Shown here: positions 46,019 through 54,748 of the stretch, in pieces
Layout: each line of letters opens with the position of its first letter
Position numbering within the stretch: position 1 is the first letter of the stretch
Position numbers and translations under genes: made by a program
NCBI GenBank assembly: GCA_027366525.1
Contig: DAHXKG010000001.1
Coordinates: forward strand, 62,001 to 126,000
DNA length: 64,000 nt
Direction: 5' to 3'
DNA from: a candidate division FCPU426 bacterium
GTDB taxonomy: Bacteria > Oederibacteriota > Muellerivitia > Muellerivitales > DAHXKG01
The notes under the pieces: generated by a model
What the model saw: the letters and a program-made list of their open reading frames with translations, nothing else
The model's database searches: none
What the model was told of the DNA's origin: nothing

Positions 46019-47317
46019 TTATAACACGTGCTTGCCTCTTCGAAAATAATTAACCAGTAGATGACTTGCTGCAACAATCCAAATGAAAATGCAAAAAAAC
46101 AAAACTTCAATAATGACATCAAATGAAACAAATAAGCTGTCTTTTAATTTTTCAAGCAAAAAAACAAAAATGCTCAGCCAAAATCCTTCTAAACTCATCC
46201 ATAAAATACCCCACTGGATTTTTCCAGTCAAAAAATGACCTAAACCAGGGAAAATGAGCGATAAAAAAATAATTTTCAAATCTCCCCAAGAGCACCCCAA
46301 ATAGTTCCGCAGTAAAAATACACTTAAAGAAAAGGCAAACCCTAAAATCAAAAGTCCCAATGTCCAATTGGAATGTATTACCTGATCCCATTTTGATGAT
46401 GATTTCAAATTGCAAATTTTCTTAATTAACCAATTCCTTTTCCCTTCCCAAAGTCCTCCCCTCGTAGAAATAATCCAAAAATTGGATTTTGAGCCACAAA
46501 TGCCTGCAGGCCAAACACGTCGATGATTTTTTACACTTTCAAATGGCATAAAGATCTCGTGTGCCTGAATACTCGTATTGACTTTAGTGAATTTTATTAA
46601 CCGTCGATAGGAAGCATTGTGACTTCTAAAAACAACACCAAACTGATGATGTCCACACATTCCAAAAATCATAGGAATAGTAGGTTTTTCAAAATAAATA
46701 TAATTCCAGAAATGCCTAAACATGGCTCTTCCTAAAAATGGAAAATTTTTCTTTGACAACGAAATTTTTTGAAGCACTTGCCCTGCCAACGACACAAATA
46801 GCATTTCTGGCGGTTTGACAGCCAATAAAACTATTTTTTGATTCTCGCATGCCAATTGTATGAAATGAGGATGAGAACTCTTTATCGGAATCTTTTTCCA
46901 ACTGCCGTGTTCCTTTTTTATCCATATCGTTGCATCTTGCCAATCACCATACACCCATCCCAAATTATACTGTGCCCATGCTCCATAATTTAAAGACACT
47001 GCATGTGGTGGCCTAATTTTACCAATGTAGCTTCCGTGATATGAATAGCATGTTAAATCATTTTCTCCTCTATAGAGAATACCCAAGTTATGGGCTAACG
47101 GAACGAGACCTTGAATTGAATGTTGAACTTTAAATCTCAATTTTTTTTTGTTCAATGGATTAAAAATTAAAATTGAGCGATGGGTTGAACAAACCACCCG
47201 ATGATGGGTATACAAAAGGCACAGTTGCTCTTTCAGTGATATTCGTAAAATCAAATCACCTAAAATCAGCAAAAAAAAAGCAATAACCACACATAGTAAT
47301 CGTCGCAATCGTTGCAT
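46019..47317 (-). CDS. Membrane protein with N-anchor, beta-rich domain and C-terminal helices
   Basis: A 432-residue protein of unknown function. Residues about 8-27 are an anchor; 40-300 is a soluble, Trp/Tyr/His-rich region with repeated beta strands (possible propeller, but no clear repeats); 320-425 has about four helices, the first pair around LKIIFLSLIFPGLGHFLTGK, a TM2-like 'FPGLG..y.G....G' motif. It could be an envelope sensor or assembly protein. Its start is 20 bp after the AAGGAGG of an inverted repeat (47338-47374), too far to be a normal SD. Confidence 0.6.
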   Translation of the reverse strand: MQRLRRLLCVVIAFFLLILGDLILRISLKEQLCLLYTHHRVVCSTHRSILIFNPLNKKKLRFKVQHSIQGLVPLAHNLGILYRGENDLTCYSYHGSYIGKIRPPHAVSLNYGAWAQYNLGWVYGDWQDATIWIKKEHGSWKKIPIKSSHPHFIQLACENQKIVLLAVKPPEMLFVSLAGQVLQKISLSKKNFPFLGRAMFRHFWNYIYFEKPTIPMIFGMCGHHQFGVVFRSHNASYRRLIKFTKVNTSIQAHEIFMPFESVKNHRRVWPAGICGSKSNFWIISTRGGLWEGKRNWLIKKICNLKSSSKWDQVIHSNWTLGLLILGFAFSLSVFLLRNYLGCSWGDLKIIFLSLIFPGLGHFLTGKIQWGILWMSLEGFWLSIFVFLLEKLKDSLFVSFDVIIEVLFFCIFIWIVAASHLLVNYFRRGKHVL

Positions 47318-47337
47318 CCCATAATGATGCTAAATTT

Positions 47338-47374
47338 CCTCCTTCGATACCAGATAAGACTGCATCGAAGGAGG
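47338..47374 (-). repeat. Perfect 11-bp inverted repeat between hsp20 and the next gene
   Basis: CCTCCTTCGAT and ATCGAAGGAGG separated by 15 bases. On the minus strand the second arm is an SD-like AAGGAGG, followed by AAATTTA. The same GGAGGAAATTTA precedes the hsp20 start codon, so the segment may be a copy of the hsp20 leader. No T-run follows, and the loop is long, so a terminator is unlikely; an SD-masking hairpin or a protein site are options. Confidence 0.5.
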
Positions 47375-47390
47375 TTTAAAGCTTTTTACT

Positions 47391-47837
47391 TTATTTCACT
47401 TGAATAGCAATTTCCTTGGGCTTCGCTTCTTCGGTTTTCGGAACTGTAATTACAAGGATGCCATCCTTAAAGTTTGCTTCAATTTTATTTGCCTGATATA
47501 TTTGTGGCAATGAAAAACTTCTTTGAAACATCCCATACATCCTTTCCGTTCGGTGATATTTGTGTTGGTCTTTTTTTTCTTCCTTTTTCTTCTCACCAGA
47601 AAGGGTTAAAATGTTATTAACTAAAGAAACCTTCACATCCTCCTTTTTCAATCCTGGCATTTCTGCGCGAATAATAAAGGCATCTTCGCTTTCCTCAACA
47701 TCAATTGCCGGAACCCATCCTGTTCCAAATCCTGGTTCAAAAAAATTACGGTTCAAAAAGTTCTCAAACAAATCTGATTCCGTAAGCCATTGATTGTTCC
47801 GTCCCGGATTTCCTAAATATTTGGAAAGTACTGTCAT
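47391..47837 (-). CDS. Hsp20-family small heat-shock protein
   Basis: A 148-residue alpha-crystallin domain protein that holds unfolding proteins. The domain covers about residues 38-145, with AFIIRAEMPGLKKEDVKVSL, LTLSGEKKKEEK and the C-terminal strand ANFKDGILVITVPK; the IXI-like tail is EIAIQVK. The start is ATG 47837, preceded by a textbook AGGAGGAAATTTATG; the frame upstream to 47867 is not needed. A clear promoter lies about 50-80 bp upstream. Confidence 0.93.
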   Translation of the reverse strand: MTVLSKYLGNPGRNNQWLTESDLFENFLNRNFFEPGFGTGWVPAIDVEESEDAFIIRAEMPGLKKEDVKVSLVNNILTLSGEKKKEEKKDQHKYHRTERMYGMFQRSFSLPQIYQANKIEANFKDGILVITVPKTEEAKPKEIAIQVK

Positions 47838-47886
47838 AAATTTCCTCCTCTTGACTATTTTGGTCATTTTCTAAATCTTCATGAAA

Positions 47887-47915
47887 TTAATAAGAAGGAT
47901 TTCAATTTCTGTCAA
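47887..47915 (-). promoter_or_regulatory. Sigma-70-like promoter for hsp20
   Basis: On the minus strand TTGACA (47915-47910) and TATTAA (47892-47887) are 17 bp apart, with CTTGACA extended at the left. The start codon lies about 50 bp downstream. No clear sigma-32 -10 or CIRCE was seen. Confidence 0.6.
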
Positions 47916-48018
47916 GTCCAGTAATTTTAATTCGGTACTTGCCGTTTTAGCATTTTAAGCGTATCCTCGTTTCAAATTAAATATCAAATAGTTATCTACT
48001 TAAATCTAACCCTTAAGG

Positions 48019-48852
48019 ATGCGTATTGTGTCATCACCCTTCTTAGAAGTTGCTATACAAGCGGCTTTAGCATCTGGCAATATACAAAAAAAATATTTTG
48101 GACGAGTTAAAAATATTCAGTTCAAATCCAAAACATTTTTGAATCTCGTGACCGAAGTTGATCATCAATGCGAAAAAAAAATCCTTAAAATTATTCAATC
48201 CCACTTTGCGCACCATTCATTCTGGGGTGAGGAGTCTGGAAAAAAAATTATATCTCAACAATGGATTTGGGTAGTTGATCCATTAGATGGAACAACTAAC
48301 TATGCGCATTCTTACCCTTTCTTTTGCACTTCAATTGCCTTGCTCAAAGATGGACAACCGTACCTTGGCGTTATCTACGATGCTTTACGAAATGAATTAT
48401 TTACTGCAGAAACAACTCATGGATCTTATTTAAATAAAAAAGCGATTCATGTATCAACAATCACTTCCATTGAAAAATCGCTTCTTTGCACTGGATTTTC
48501 CTATAATATTCGAGATACCCACTACAATTTTGAAAATTTCAAAAATATGGTACTTCAATCTCAAGGCGTACGCCGAGATGGGTCTGCAGCACTCAATCTT
48601 GCTTATATAGCGGCTGGACGTTTTGATGGTTTTTGGGAACGCTATCTTCAACCTTGGGACATGGCCGCGGGGATTCTCCTTATTCAAGAAGCCGGAGGAA
48701 AAATTAGCGATATTTCTGGAAAACCATTTAATCTCTTTCATCAAAATATTGTTGCCACCAACGGGAAAATACATTCCAAGCTTTTACGTGAACTATTAAA
48801 AGGTGCCGATGAAAAATTATGGATGAAACGCTTTCAAAATAAAATGCTGTAA
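48019..48852 (+). CDS. Inositol monophosphatase (SuhB) family phosphatase
   Basis: A 277-residue Mg2+-dependent, Li+-sensitive-type phosphatase. Metal motifs: WGEESG, VVDPLDGTTNYAHSYPFF (residues about 92-109) and LQPWDMAAGILLIQEAGGKI near 213-232. Substrates in this family include inositol-1-phosphate, fructose-1,6-bisphosphate and 3'-phosphoadenosine phosphate (CysQ group), so the reaction is not fixed. A possible link to cysC (54.1 kb), whose pathway produces PAPS/PAP, is only suggestive. Confidence 0.88.
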   Translation: MRIVSSPFLEVAIQAALASGNIQKKYFGRVKNIQFKSKTFLNLVTEVDHQCEKKILKIIQSHFAHHSFWGEESGKKIISQQWIWVVDPLDGTTNYAHSYPFFCTSIALLKDGQPYLGVIYDALRNELFTAETTHGSYLNKKAIHVSTITSIEKSLLCTGFSYNIRDTHYNFENFKNMVLQSQGVRRDGSAALNLAYIAAGRFDGFWERYLQPWDMAAGILLIQEAGGKISDISGKPFNLFHQNIVATNGKIHSKLLRELLKGADEKLWMKRFQNKML

Positions 48853-48854
48853 AT

Positions 48855-49616
48855 TTATTTTAGAAATAGGGTTTGACCAACTTTTAAATGTAATTGTTTA
48901 GAAGCACTACCTCGCGATGATGATATTTCTAAATATCCTTGGGACCCCCATATACCCAGTAAATGATGGATCGGAACTGCAGTGTAATACGAATAAATCG
49001 AAATCTGTTTATTACCAACATAAATTTTCCGACCATTTGAGAAATGTTGTTTTGTAAAATTAGTAATGGCATTACCAAAATGATCTATCCATAAAATTTC
49101 ACCTTTATAGCCGGATGAACTAGGTTGCGGAGTTTGAATTGTATCAACTGCCCATTTTTTCAAAGGAAATCCAAGACGATTTAAAGGAACACCCTTCACT
49201 AGTTGTCCAGCCACAGGTGCAAAAATATCTCTTCCATGGAAGGTTGAACTAACTAATTTAGTTATAGGCGTTTTAATTACAATTGCATCCTCCCATTTAT
49301 TCGTTTCTAAAATAGCTGGGAAAATTCCATTATCGGGACCTACCCAGTAGTAGCCTTGCGATTTAAGCACAATCGGTAACCGAGAGCTCCCAACCCCTGG
49401 ATCAACTACACATACGAAAATACTATTGCGGGGAAAAAAACGAAAAACTCCACGCATAATAAAAGCTGCTCCAGCAATTGAAAATGGAGGAACCTCATGA
49501 GAAATATCAATGATATGTACCTTCGGACATTGGGAAAAAATTACTGCTTTCATAACACCAACATAAGCATCGTGATGACCAAAATCAGTTAATAGGCCAA
49601 TGACCTTAGAGTGCAA
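48855..49616 (-). CDS. SAM hydrolase / DUF62-type protein
   Basis: A 253-residue S-adenosyl-L-methionine hydrolase (adenosine-forming), DUF62 family, related to chlorinase and fluorinase but normally hydrolytic. Seen: GLLTDFGHHDAYVGVMKAVI, HIIDISHEVPPFSI, FVCVVDPGVGSSR and WVGPDNGIF. The conserved Asp/Arg/His set in DIFAPVAGQL is preserved, consistent with water as nucleophile. Cell role is unclear; SAM or methionine balance is a general guess. Tail-to-tail with the phosphatase. Confidence 0.87.
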   Translation of the reverse strand: MHSKVIGLLTDFGHHDAYVGVMKAVIFSQCPKVHIIDISHEVPPFSIAGAAFIMRGVFRFFPRNSIFVCVVDPGVGSSRLPIVLKSQGYYWVGPDNGIFPAILETNKWEDAIVIKTPITKLVSSTFHGRDIFAPVAGQLVKGVPLNRLGFPLKKWAVDTIQTPQPSSSGYKGEILWIDHFGNAITNFTKQHFSNGRKIYVGNKQISIYSYYTAVPIHHLLGIWGSQGYLEISSSRGSASKQLHLKVGQTLFLK

Positions 49617-49681
49617 TATCTACTCTTTCAAACGTTTTTAAATTTTCATCTAAAAATCAATGGTTAGACATAAATTCGTGG

Positions 49682-50134
49682 TTATTTTTTTTTATTGTTC
49701 CGAAGTTTTTCAGCTAATAAATACTTTTCTAACGAAATAACATCAACTCGATTAATTGCTAATATTTTAATTCCAGCTTTATGAACCCCTCCCGTCGATT
49801 TTGAATTTGGCTGAACTCGCAATACTTCAGCAATTAATGTTAATGGGGTTGGGGTTTCCGGCAAGTGCAGGTGAATTATCAACGCCGTATTGACATCAAA
49901 AACTTGATCTCCTAATAAACTCATCCCACCTATAGAAAGATCCTGTGTTACTGCATGAATAACTGAAGACTTGGTAGCAAGATCAGGCAATTGATCGGCT
50001 TGCGTTTCCAGATATTCTTTCCTATTCAATAGATGGACTAGCTCATCTCTTGAAATGGCATAATAGGTCACTTTAACAGCCGCTTCTATTCTGTCAAACT
50101 GGCGTTTTTCAATCCATCCTTTTTGAATATTCAA
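49682..50134 (-). CDS. PilZ-domain protein
   Basis: A 150-residue cytosolic PilZ domain. Both c-di-GMP contact motifs are intact: RQFDR (RxxxR) at the N-terminus and DLSIGG (D/NxSxxG) near residue 88. The rest is a beta-barrel with a short helical tail. Likely binds cyclic di-GMP; effector target unknown and no diguanylate cyclase is in the window. Next upstream is the ferredoxin, 30 bp away. Confidence 0.83.
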   Translation of the reverse strand: MNIQKGWIEKRQFDRIEAAVKVTYYAISRDELVHLLNRKEYLETQADQLPDLATKSSVIHAVTQDLSIGGMSLLGDQVFDVNTALIIHLHLPETPTPLTLIAEVLRVQPNSKSTGGVHKAGIKILAINRVDVISLEKYLLAEKLRNNKKK

Positions 50135-50164
50135 ATCATGAACTCCATGTATATGGGTATAAAA

Positions 50165-50374
50165 TTATGATTTCCAATGAATACAAGAAACCGGACAAGA
50201 ATCTATTGCATCTTGAATTTTAATTTCCGTATCCCCTTGAGAATTATAAACTTCCGAAATACCGTACGCTGTCATTCGAAACACATTGGGAACAGATGCA
50301 ACACACGCTTCGCATCCAGTGCATTCATTAGAATCAACAAACACATTTTTAGTGCTTTTTTCATTAGTCATCAT
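50165..50374 (-). CDS. Small [4Fe-4S] ferredoxin
   Basis: A 69-residue ferredoxin with a single cluster motif: ECTGCEACVASVPNVF (CxxCxxC) and a distant DSCPVSCIHW supplying the fourth ligand. The remaining part resembles monocluster ferredoxins of Desulfovibrio type. The electron partner cannot be told from context. Confidence 0.87.
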   Translation of the reverse strand: MMTNEKSTKNVFVDSNECTGCEACVASVPNVFRMTAYGISEVYNSQGDTEIKIQDAIDSCPVSCIHWKS

Positions 50375-50385
50375 AAAATCTCACT

Positions 50386-51360
50386 TTAAAAATTCAACTG
50401 AAATCCCGTATTACCCTCATAAATATTGACCCCATCTGTTTCAAACAAAACACCCCACTTTACTAATGCTCCAATTTCAAATCCAACCTCATACTTCAAT
50501 TGGGTTGCTTGAGGAAGTACACTCGTGGCTATATTGAAATTTTCGTTTGACGAAGATCCATCTGAAAGTGTTTGTTGAACATTGGCTAACAACACTGACC
50601 CTAAAGTTCCATAGTTTTTTTGAAACGCAATTTCAGCATAAGGATAAAAAATACCCATATTTTTTGCAATCATAATTTTGAATTCCCAATCATATATATT
50701 CCAAAATGTATTATAATCTGCTGTTCCATTAATCGTATCATTATATGTTTTGCCTCCCACTGTATAGGTTCCTTGCTGGTTAATACCCATTTGATAATTT
50801 GAATCCCCTTTAAGCATATTCCAACTTGTCAATATTGAAATAGAGGGCAGAAGCGGGCCTTTTATAATTTGATATTGAGCTTGAAAACCAGTCCCATGAT
50901 CACCATAAAAAACTGAACCATACCATTCGCTTGGAATCGAGGTATATTTAATGCCTAAATTCAAGTTAGACAATAATCCGATCGTTCCATATACCACGGG
51001 CAGTGGAATTGGGAAGTAGGATGGCATATTGAGATTATCGGATCCAACTAGTGCCGATAGAGGCAATTGATTAATACTACCAATGTGCACCAACTCCGCA
51101 CCAACATCAACTCCAACCGCAATTTGAGGACCTACTAGAAAATCAGATGATGAAGTATCTTGCCAACCACTTGAGGCATAAAATCCTAAGCTTCCCGCCA
51201 TTTTATTAATGACAAATGAATTAATAGTTTCATAATCGTTTTGCATACTAGCAATAAACTGTTGATCCGCAGCAGAAGTTGATGCATAAATACATGACGT
51301 AAAAACCATTAAGAAAACTAAAACGAGGAATCCCATTCCAAATTGAAAAAAATTTTTCAT
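50386..51360 (-). CDS. Putative outer-membrane barrel protein
   Basis: A 324-residue exported protein with a signal peptide (FGMGFLVLVFLMVF ... SCIYA). Beyond a short helical region (QQFIASMQNDYETINSFVIN), the protein alternates polar and hydrophobic residues with many aromatics and ends EGNTGFQLNF, an outer-membrane-type terminal Phe. No family recognised. It is possibly an adhesin or porin-like protein. It follows an untranslated gap of about 180 bp behind the divergent hydrolase and leads into the ferredoxin. Confidence 0.6.
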   Translation of the reverse strand: MKNFFQFGMGFLVLVFLMVFTSCIYASTSAADQQFIASMQNDYETINSFVINKMAGSLGFYASSGWQDTSSSDFLVGPQIAVGVDVGAELVHIGSINQLPLSALVGSDNLNMPSYFPIPLPVVYGTIGLLSNLNLGIKYTSIPSEWYGSVFYGDHGTGFQAQYQIIKGPLLPSISILTSWNMLKGDSNYQMGINQQGTYTVGGKTYNDTINGTADYNTFWNIYDWEFKIMIAKNMGIFYPYAEIAFQKNYGTLGSVLLANVQQTLSDGSSSNENFNIATSVLPQATQLKYEVGFEIGALVKWGVLFETDGVNIYEGNTGFQLNF

Positions 51361-51544
51361 TGGTAATCTCCCGCCCCGTTATCCAACTACATCATAGATC
51401 CAGTATACACTAAACCATTGACTTTTGATTGTGTTTATGGGCATTTACGAAAAATTTCTCAGCTTGCCTAAATCAATAAATATTTTGTTGAAAAAAAAAT
51501 TACTTTGTATAAGAATAAAAAAATAAACCCTTTCTAAGGAAACT

Positions 51545-52480
51545 ATGAGCCACGATTTTACTGTTACTTTTCTTGGTGTCCGTGGCAGTATTCCTGTACC
51601 GGGACCTTCAACGTTAAAGATTGGTGGCAATTCTTCCTGTGTTCAAATTGAAATTTTAAACCATACTTTTTTTTTAGATGCAGGAACGGGAATTATTTCT
51701 GCAGGGAAAAAATTAGTTAACACATTTCTAACTTCATCATCTGACTCCCACAAGCAATTATTTACTTCAATTTTAATTTCCCATACACACCATGATCATA
51801 TTATGGGGTTACCGTTTTTTGCGCCACTTTTTCTCCAGCAATCACACATCTCAATTTTTGGTCCATCGATTTATGGACCCATCAATTATCCACATACCGA
51901 TCTACAATATGTCCTCAATATGCTCATGGATCAAATGTTTTTCCCCATTGATCTTCAAGAAACCCCATCTATCAAGCAAATCATTAGTTTAAAACCACAA
52001 AATCAAATTGTTTTTTCTCCTCAAACATCCATTCCTGAATTGGTACAACAAAATAATTTCAATCCAACAAGTGATCAAATTGTGATTAGCCAATATCGAA
52101 ATTATGCCCATCCTAAAAATGGGGTGCTAGTTTATAAAATTTCATTCAATGGGAAAACTATTGTTTATGCCACAGATTTAGAAAGTTATATTTCAGGAGA
52201 TCAAAAATTAATTCAATTTTCGATGAATGCTGATTTATTAATTCATGATTCTCAATATACCGAAGAACAATATATGAAAATTCCATCTGTACAAGGTTTT
52301 GGTCACTCGACAGCTGAAATGGCTTGTTATGTTGCTAAAAAAGCAAATGTCAAACAATTACTTCTTTATCATCACGATCCCAATCACTCGGATGATGAAA
52401 TTTTTAAAAAAGAAATCAAAGCCAAGGAGCTCTTCCCTCATGCTCAAGCAGCTTACGAGGGACTAATTTTAAAAATATAA
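51545..52480 (+). CDS. Metallo-beta-lactamase-fold hydrolase
   Basis: A 311-residue hydrolase. The metal motif HTHHDH follows ILIS, then GLPFFAPLF; a second Asp lies in YATDLESY, and HDSQYTEEQY and GHSTAEMACYVA complete the site. The N-terminal FLGVRGSIPVPGP matches the 'beta-lactamase_2' group of phosphoribosyl cyclic phosphodiesterase- and RNase Z-like proteins. Substrate is unknown. Often found near sensory kinases in other genomes, but no such neighbour here. Confidence 0.85.
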   Translation: MSHDFTVTFLGVRGSIPVPGPSTLKIGGNSSCVQIEILNHTFFLDAGTGIISAGKKLVNTFLTSSSDSHKQLFTSILISHTHHDHIMGLPFFAPLFLQQSHISIFGPSIYGPINYPHTDLQYVLNMLMDQMFFPIDLQETPSIKQIISLKPQNQIVFSPQTSIPELVQQNNFNPTSDQIVISQYRNYAHPKNGVLVYKISFNGKTIVYATDLESYISGDQKLIQFSMNADLLIHDSQYTEEQYMKIPSVQGFGHSTAEMACYVAKKANVKQLLLYHHDPNHSDDEIFKKEIKAKELFPHAQAAYEGLILKI

Positions 52481-52545
52481 TTTGACTAACTATTTTTTTC
52501 AACTAGTGCATTGTTCCGTCTTCACACCTTCCATCTATACAAGCT

Positions 52546-53226
52546 TTACGTTGACCGGGGTGGAGCTTTCAATGCTACTTTTCTAAGTGCTTCAACTTCA
52601 TTTTTAAAATCTTCTAAATTTTCAAAATAGCTTTCGTCGTTTTTTAACAAGCAATCAATATCAAAAGTAATAGACCATTCTTCTTCTAGGGTGAGATTCT
52701 TCACCAATAAAACATATTGAACTAACAAATGCAATCGAATGCAATTTTCGTAAATTTCTATGCACTGAATTTTCTGCAAATCAAGGCTGACCAAACTAAA
52801 TGATTTTAAAATAATCTCCATTTCTAAAATAACATTTCTTAGAATAATTTTAAGATCCAAATTTTTTATTTCATCAAAATAATTGGTATTGAATTGGGTT
52901 TGAGATAATTGATTTTGAATTTTTAGGTTATATGCCTTAAAAATAACATGATATTCTTGACTCAATTTTTCCCATTGCTGCACACAATCAACAATCTTGG
53001 AAAGGTAGGAAAGATAGCTCTCTTTTAAGATATTATTATTCGAACTAAGTTGATTGATCGTTTGAATATATTCATAACTAACCATTAATAATTTTTTAAG
53101 TATTTGAGCCATTTCAGGTTGTACCGGGCTCATTTTTTTTTGAATTTGAGTCTCAAGATCTGCGTCAGGAATCCAAGCCTGTATATTGCTATAAAGCTCG
53201 GCTGCACTTAAAAATTCCATTATCAC
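52546..53226 (-). CDS. Unknown helical protein, 226 residues
   Basis: No family recognised. Predicted mostly helical, with alternating Leu/Ile/Gln patterns (MAQILKKLLMVSYEYIQTIN, IILRNVILEMEIILKSF) and no signal peptide or transmembrane segment. The third-residue Met (53220) is an alternative start. It lies 13 bp after the PHP phosphoesterase gene, so may be cotranscribed with it. It has some resemblance in style to the helical protein at 60716-61372, but no clear sequence match was established. Confidence 0.55.
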   Translation of the reverse strand: MIMEFLSAAELYSNIQAWIPDADLETQIQKKMSPVQPEMAQILKKLLMVSYEYIQTINQLSSNNNILKESYLSYLSKIVDCVQQWEKLSQEYHVIFKAYNLKIQNQLSQTQFNTNYFDEIKNLDLKIILRNVILEMEIILKSFSLVSLDLQKIQCIEIYENCIRLHLLVQYVLLVKNLTLEEEWSITFDIDCLLKNDESYFENLEDFKNEVEALRKVALKAPPRST

Positions 53227-53239
53227 CTGCCATGTTCAG

Positions 53240-54109
53240 CTAAGAAGAAATTCCGAATTCTGCTCTTCGGTTACGAATACAATTATAAATTTTTTCCAGC
53301 AACTCATATGGTGAACGGCCTTGACCTAATTGAATGTTCGGTTTGTGTTCGCCATGAAAATCACTTCCGCCAGTTATAACTAAATTATTCTGTTCAGCAA
53401 ATTTCTTTAAAATTTCTTGAAAATTTTGATCTTGATCTGGATGAATGATCTCAATTCCATCAAGACCCTCTTGAATTAGTTTTTGAATTTGTTGATGCAA
53501 AACTTTCCCTTGTAATTTCATTTGAATGGGATGAGCAATAATGGCAATCCCGCCCGACTCATGAATCATTTGAATGCATTCATCGGCTGTAAAAAGAGTT
53601 TTTGAAACATAAGCAGGAGCTCCCTTTTTTAAATATTTTTGAAAGGCGTCCAAATAAGAATCGACATATTTTTTTTTTACGAGAGCCGTAGCAAAGTGGG
53701 GACGCCCAATTTGGCCCTGCGCTCCTGATAAAAATCGAACTTCGTCTAAGGTAATGGAAATGCCTAGTTTTTTTAATTTTTCAATGATTTTTGGATTTCG
53801 CTCCGCCCGAATTTTCTGAAACTCTAAAAGTTTAGATCGAATTGATCCATTAATATCAAATCCATATCCTAAAATATGCAAGGTTCCTGGAGAAAATTGA
53901 GCGGACAATTCAACTCCAGCAATCGCTTCAATTCCTGCTTTTTTAGCTTGATCTTGAAACTCAGGAATCCCATCGACGGTATCGTGATCAGTCAAAGCTA
54001 ATGCAGTAATACTTTGATGCACCGCTAAATTAATGAGCACATTTGGAGCCACTGTTCCGTCAGAATGAATTGTATGTGTATGAAGATCTATTGCTTTATT
54101 CAATTTCAA
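53240..54109 (-). CDS. PHP-domain phosphoesterase (RNase AM/YciV-like)
   Basis: A 289-residue metal-dependent phosphoesterase. Metal motifs are DLHTHTIHSDGT (HxH), ALTDHDTVDG, AIIAHPIQM and ITGGSDFHGEHKP. The family includes 3',5'-nucleotide bisphosphate phosphatase (RNase AM, YciV). Its stop/start overlap with cysC (ATGA) implies coupling; PAP, a bisphosphate by-product of sulfate assimilation, would be a natural substrate, but this is inference. Confidence 0.86.
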   Translation of the reverse strand: MKLNKAIDLHTHTIHSDGTVAPNVLINLAVHQSITALALTDHDTVDGIPEFQDQAKKAGIEAIAGVELSAQFSPGTLHILGYGFDINGSIRSKLLEFQKIRAERNPKIIEKLKKLGISITLDEVRFLSGAQGQIGRPHFATALVKKKYVDSYLDAFQKYLKKGAPAYVSKTLFTADECIQMIHESGGIAIIAHPIQMKLQGKVLHQQIQKLIQEGLDGIEIIHPDQDQNFQEILKKFAEQNNLVITGGSDFHGEHKPNIQLGQGRSPYELLEKIYNCIRNRRAEFGISS

Positions 54110-54642
54110 TCCTGTATTTTCAAGTATCCAAGCGAACTTAACACTTGAAAAATCTTTTGAGCGCTTTGCTCAACTGTCTCTTGATGAGTTTCACAAATAA
54201 CTTCCGGATTCAATGGTTCTTCATAGGGATCATCTACTCCGGTCAATCCTTGCAGATGCCCATTTTTGGACTTTTGATATAGACCTTTTAAGTCACGAGC
54301 TGCACAAATTTCCAGTGGGCATTTAACATATACCTCTACAAAATTTTTTATTTTTTGACGATTATAATCTCTGGATTCTCGATACGGTGATATTAAGGAG
54401 GCTAAAGCAATAATTCCATTTCGAGTTAAAAGTTGACAAACAAAACCGACTCGCTTTACATTTTCGTTTCGATCTTCTCTTGAAAATTTCAAGTTTCCAC
54501 TCAAGTGATTTCGAATAACATCACCATCTAATAATTCAACTAACAAGTTTCTTTTTCGAAACTCTTCAGCAACATAATCGGCCAAAGTGGATTTCCCAGA
54601 TCCTGAAAGTCCTGTAAACCAAATCGTGAACCCTTTTTGCAC
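54106..54642 (-). CDS. cysC: Adenylylsulfate kinase
   Basis: CysC phosphorylates APS to PAPS. Walker A GLSGSGKSTLADYVAEEF, DGDVIRNHLS and LISPYRESRD (APS binding, usual FISPYR) and FVEVYVKCPLEICAARDLKG are all seen. It is the stand-alone kinase of 178 residues, without a fused sulfurylase. The PHP gene overlaps by 4 bp. No cysH, cysD or cysN is in the window. Confidence 0.94.
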   Translation of the reverse strand: MQKGFTIWFTGLSGSGKSTLADYVAEEFRKRNLLVELLDGDVIRNHLSGNLKFSREDRNENVKRVGFVCQLLTRNGIIALASLISPYRESRDYNRQKIKNFVEVYVKCPLEICAARDLKGLYQKSKNGHLQGLTGVDDPYEEPLNPEVICETHQETVEQSAQKIFQVLSSLGYLKIQD

Positions 54643-54748
54643 CTAATCTTTCCTATTCTCACCCTTGATTCTAGACATGGAGCTATAATTTCACTAAAAT
54701 TAACTTTAATAGGTTATTACTACTATAACTAATATTCAAGGAGTTTTC

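Noticed and set aside
47338-47374. Rho-independent terminator of hsp20
   Set aside because: The loop is 15 bases and no T-run follows on the transcribed strand.
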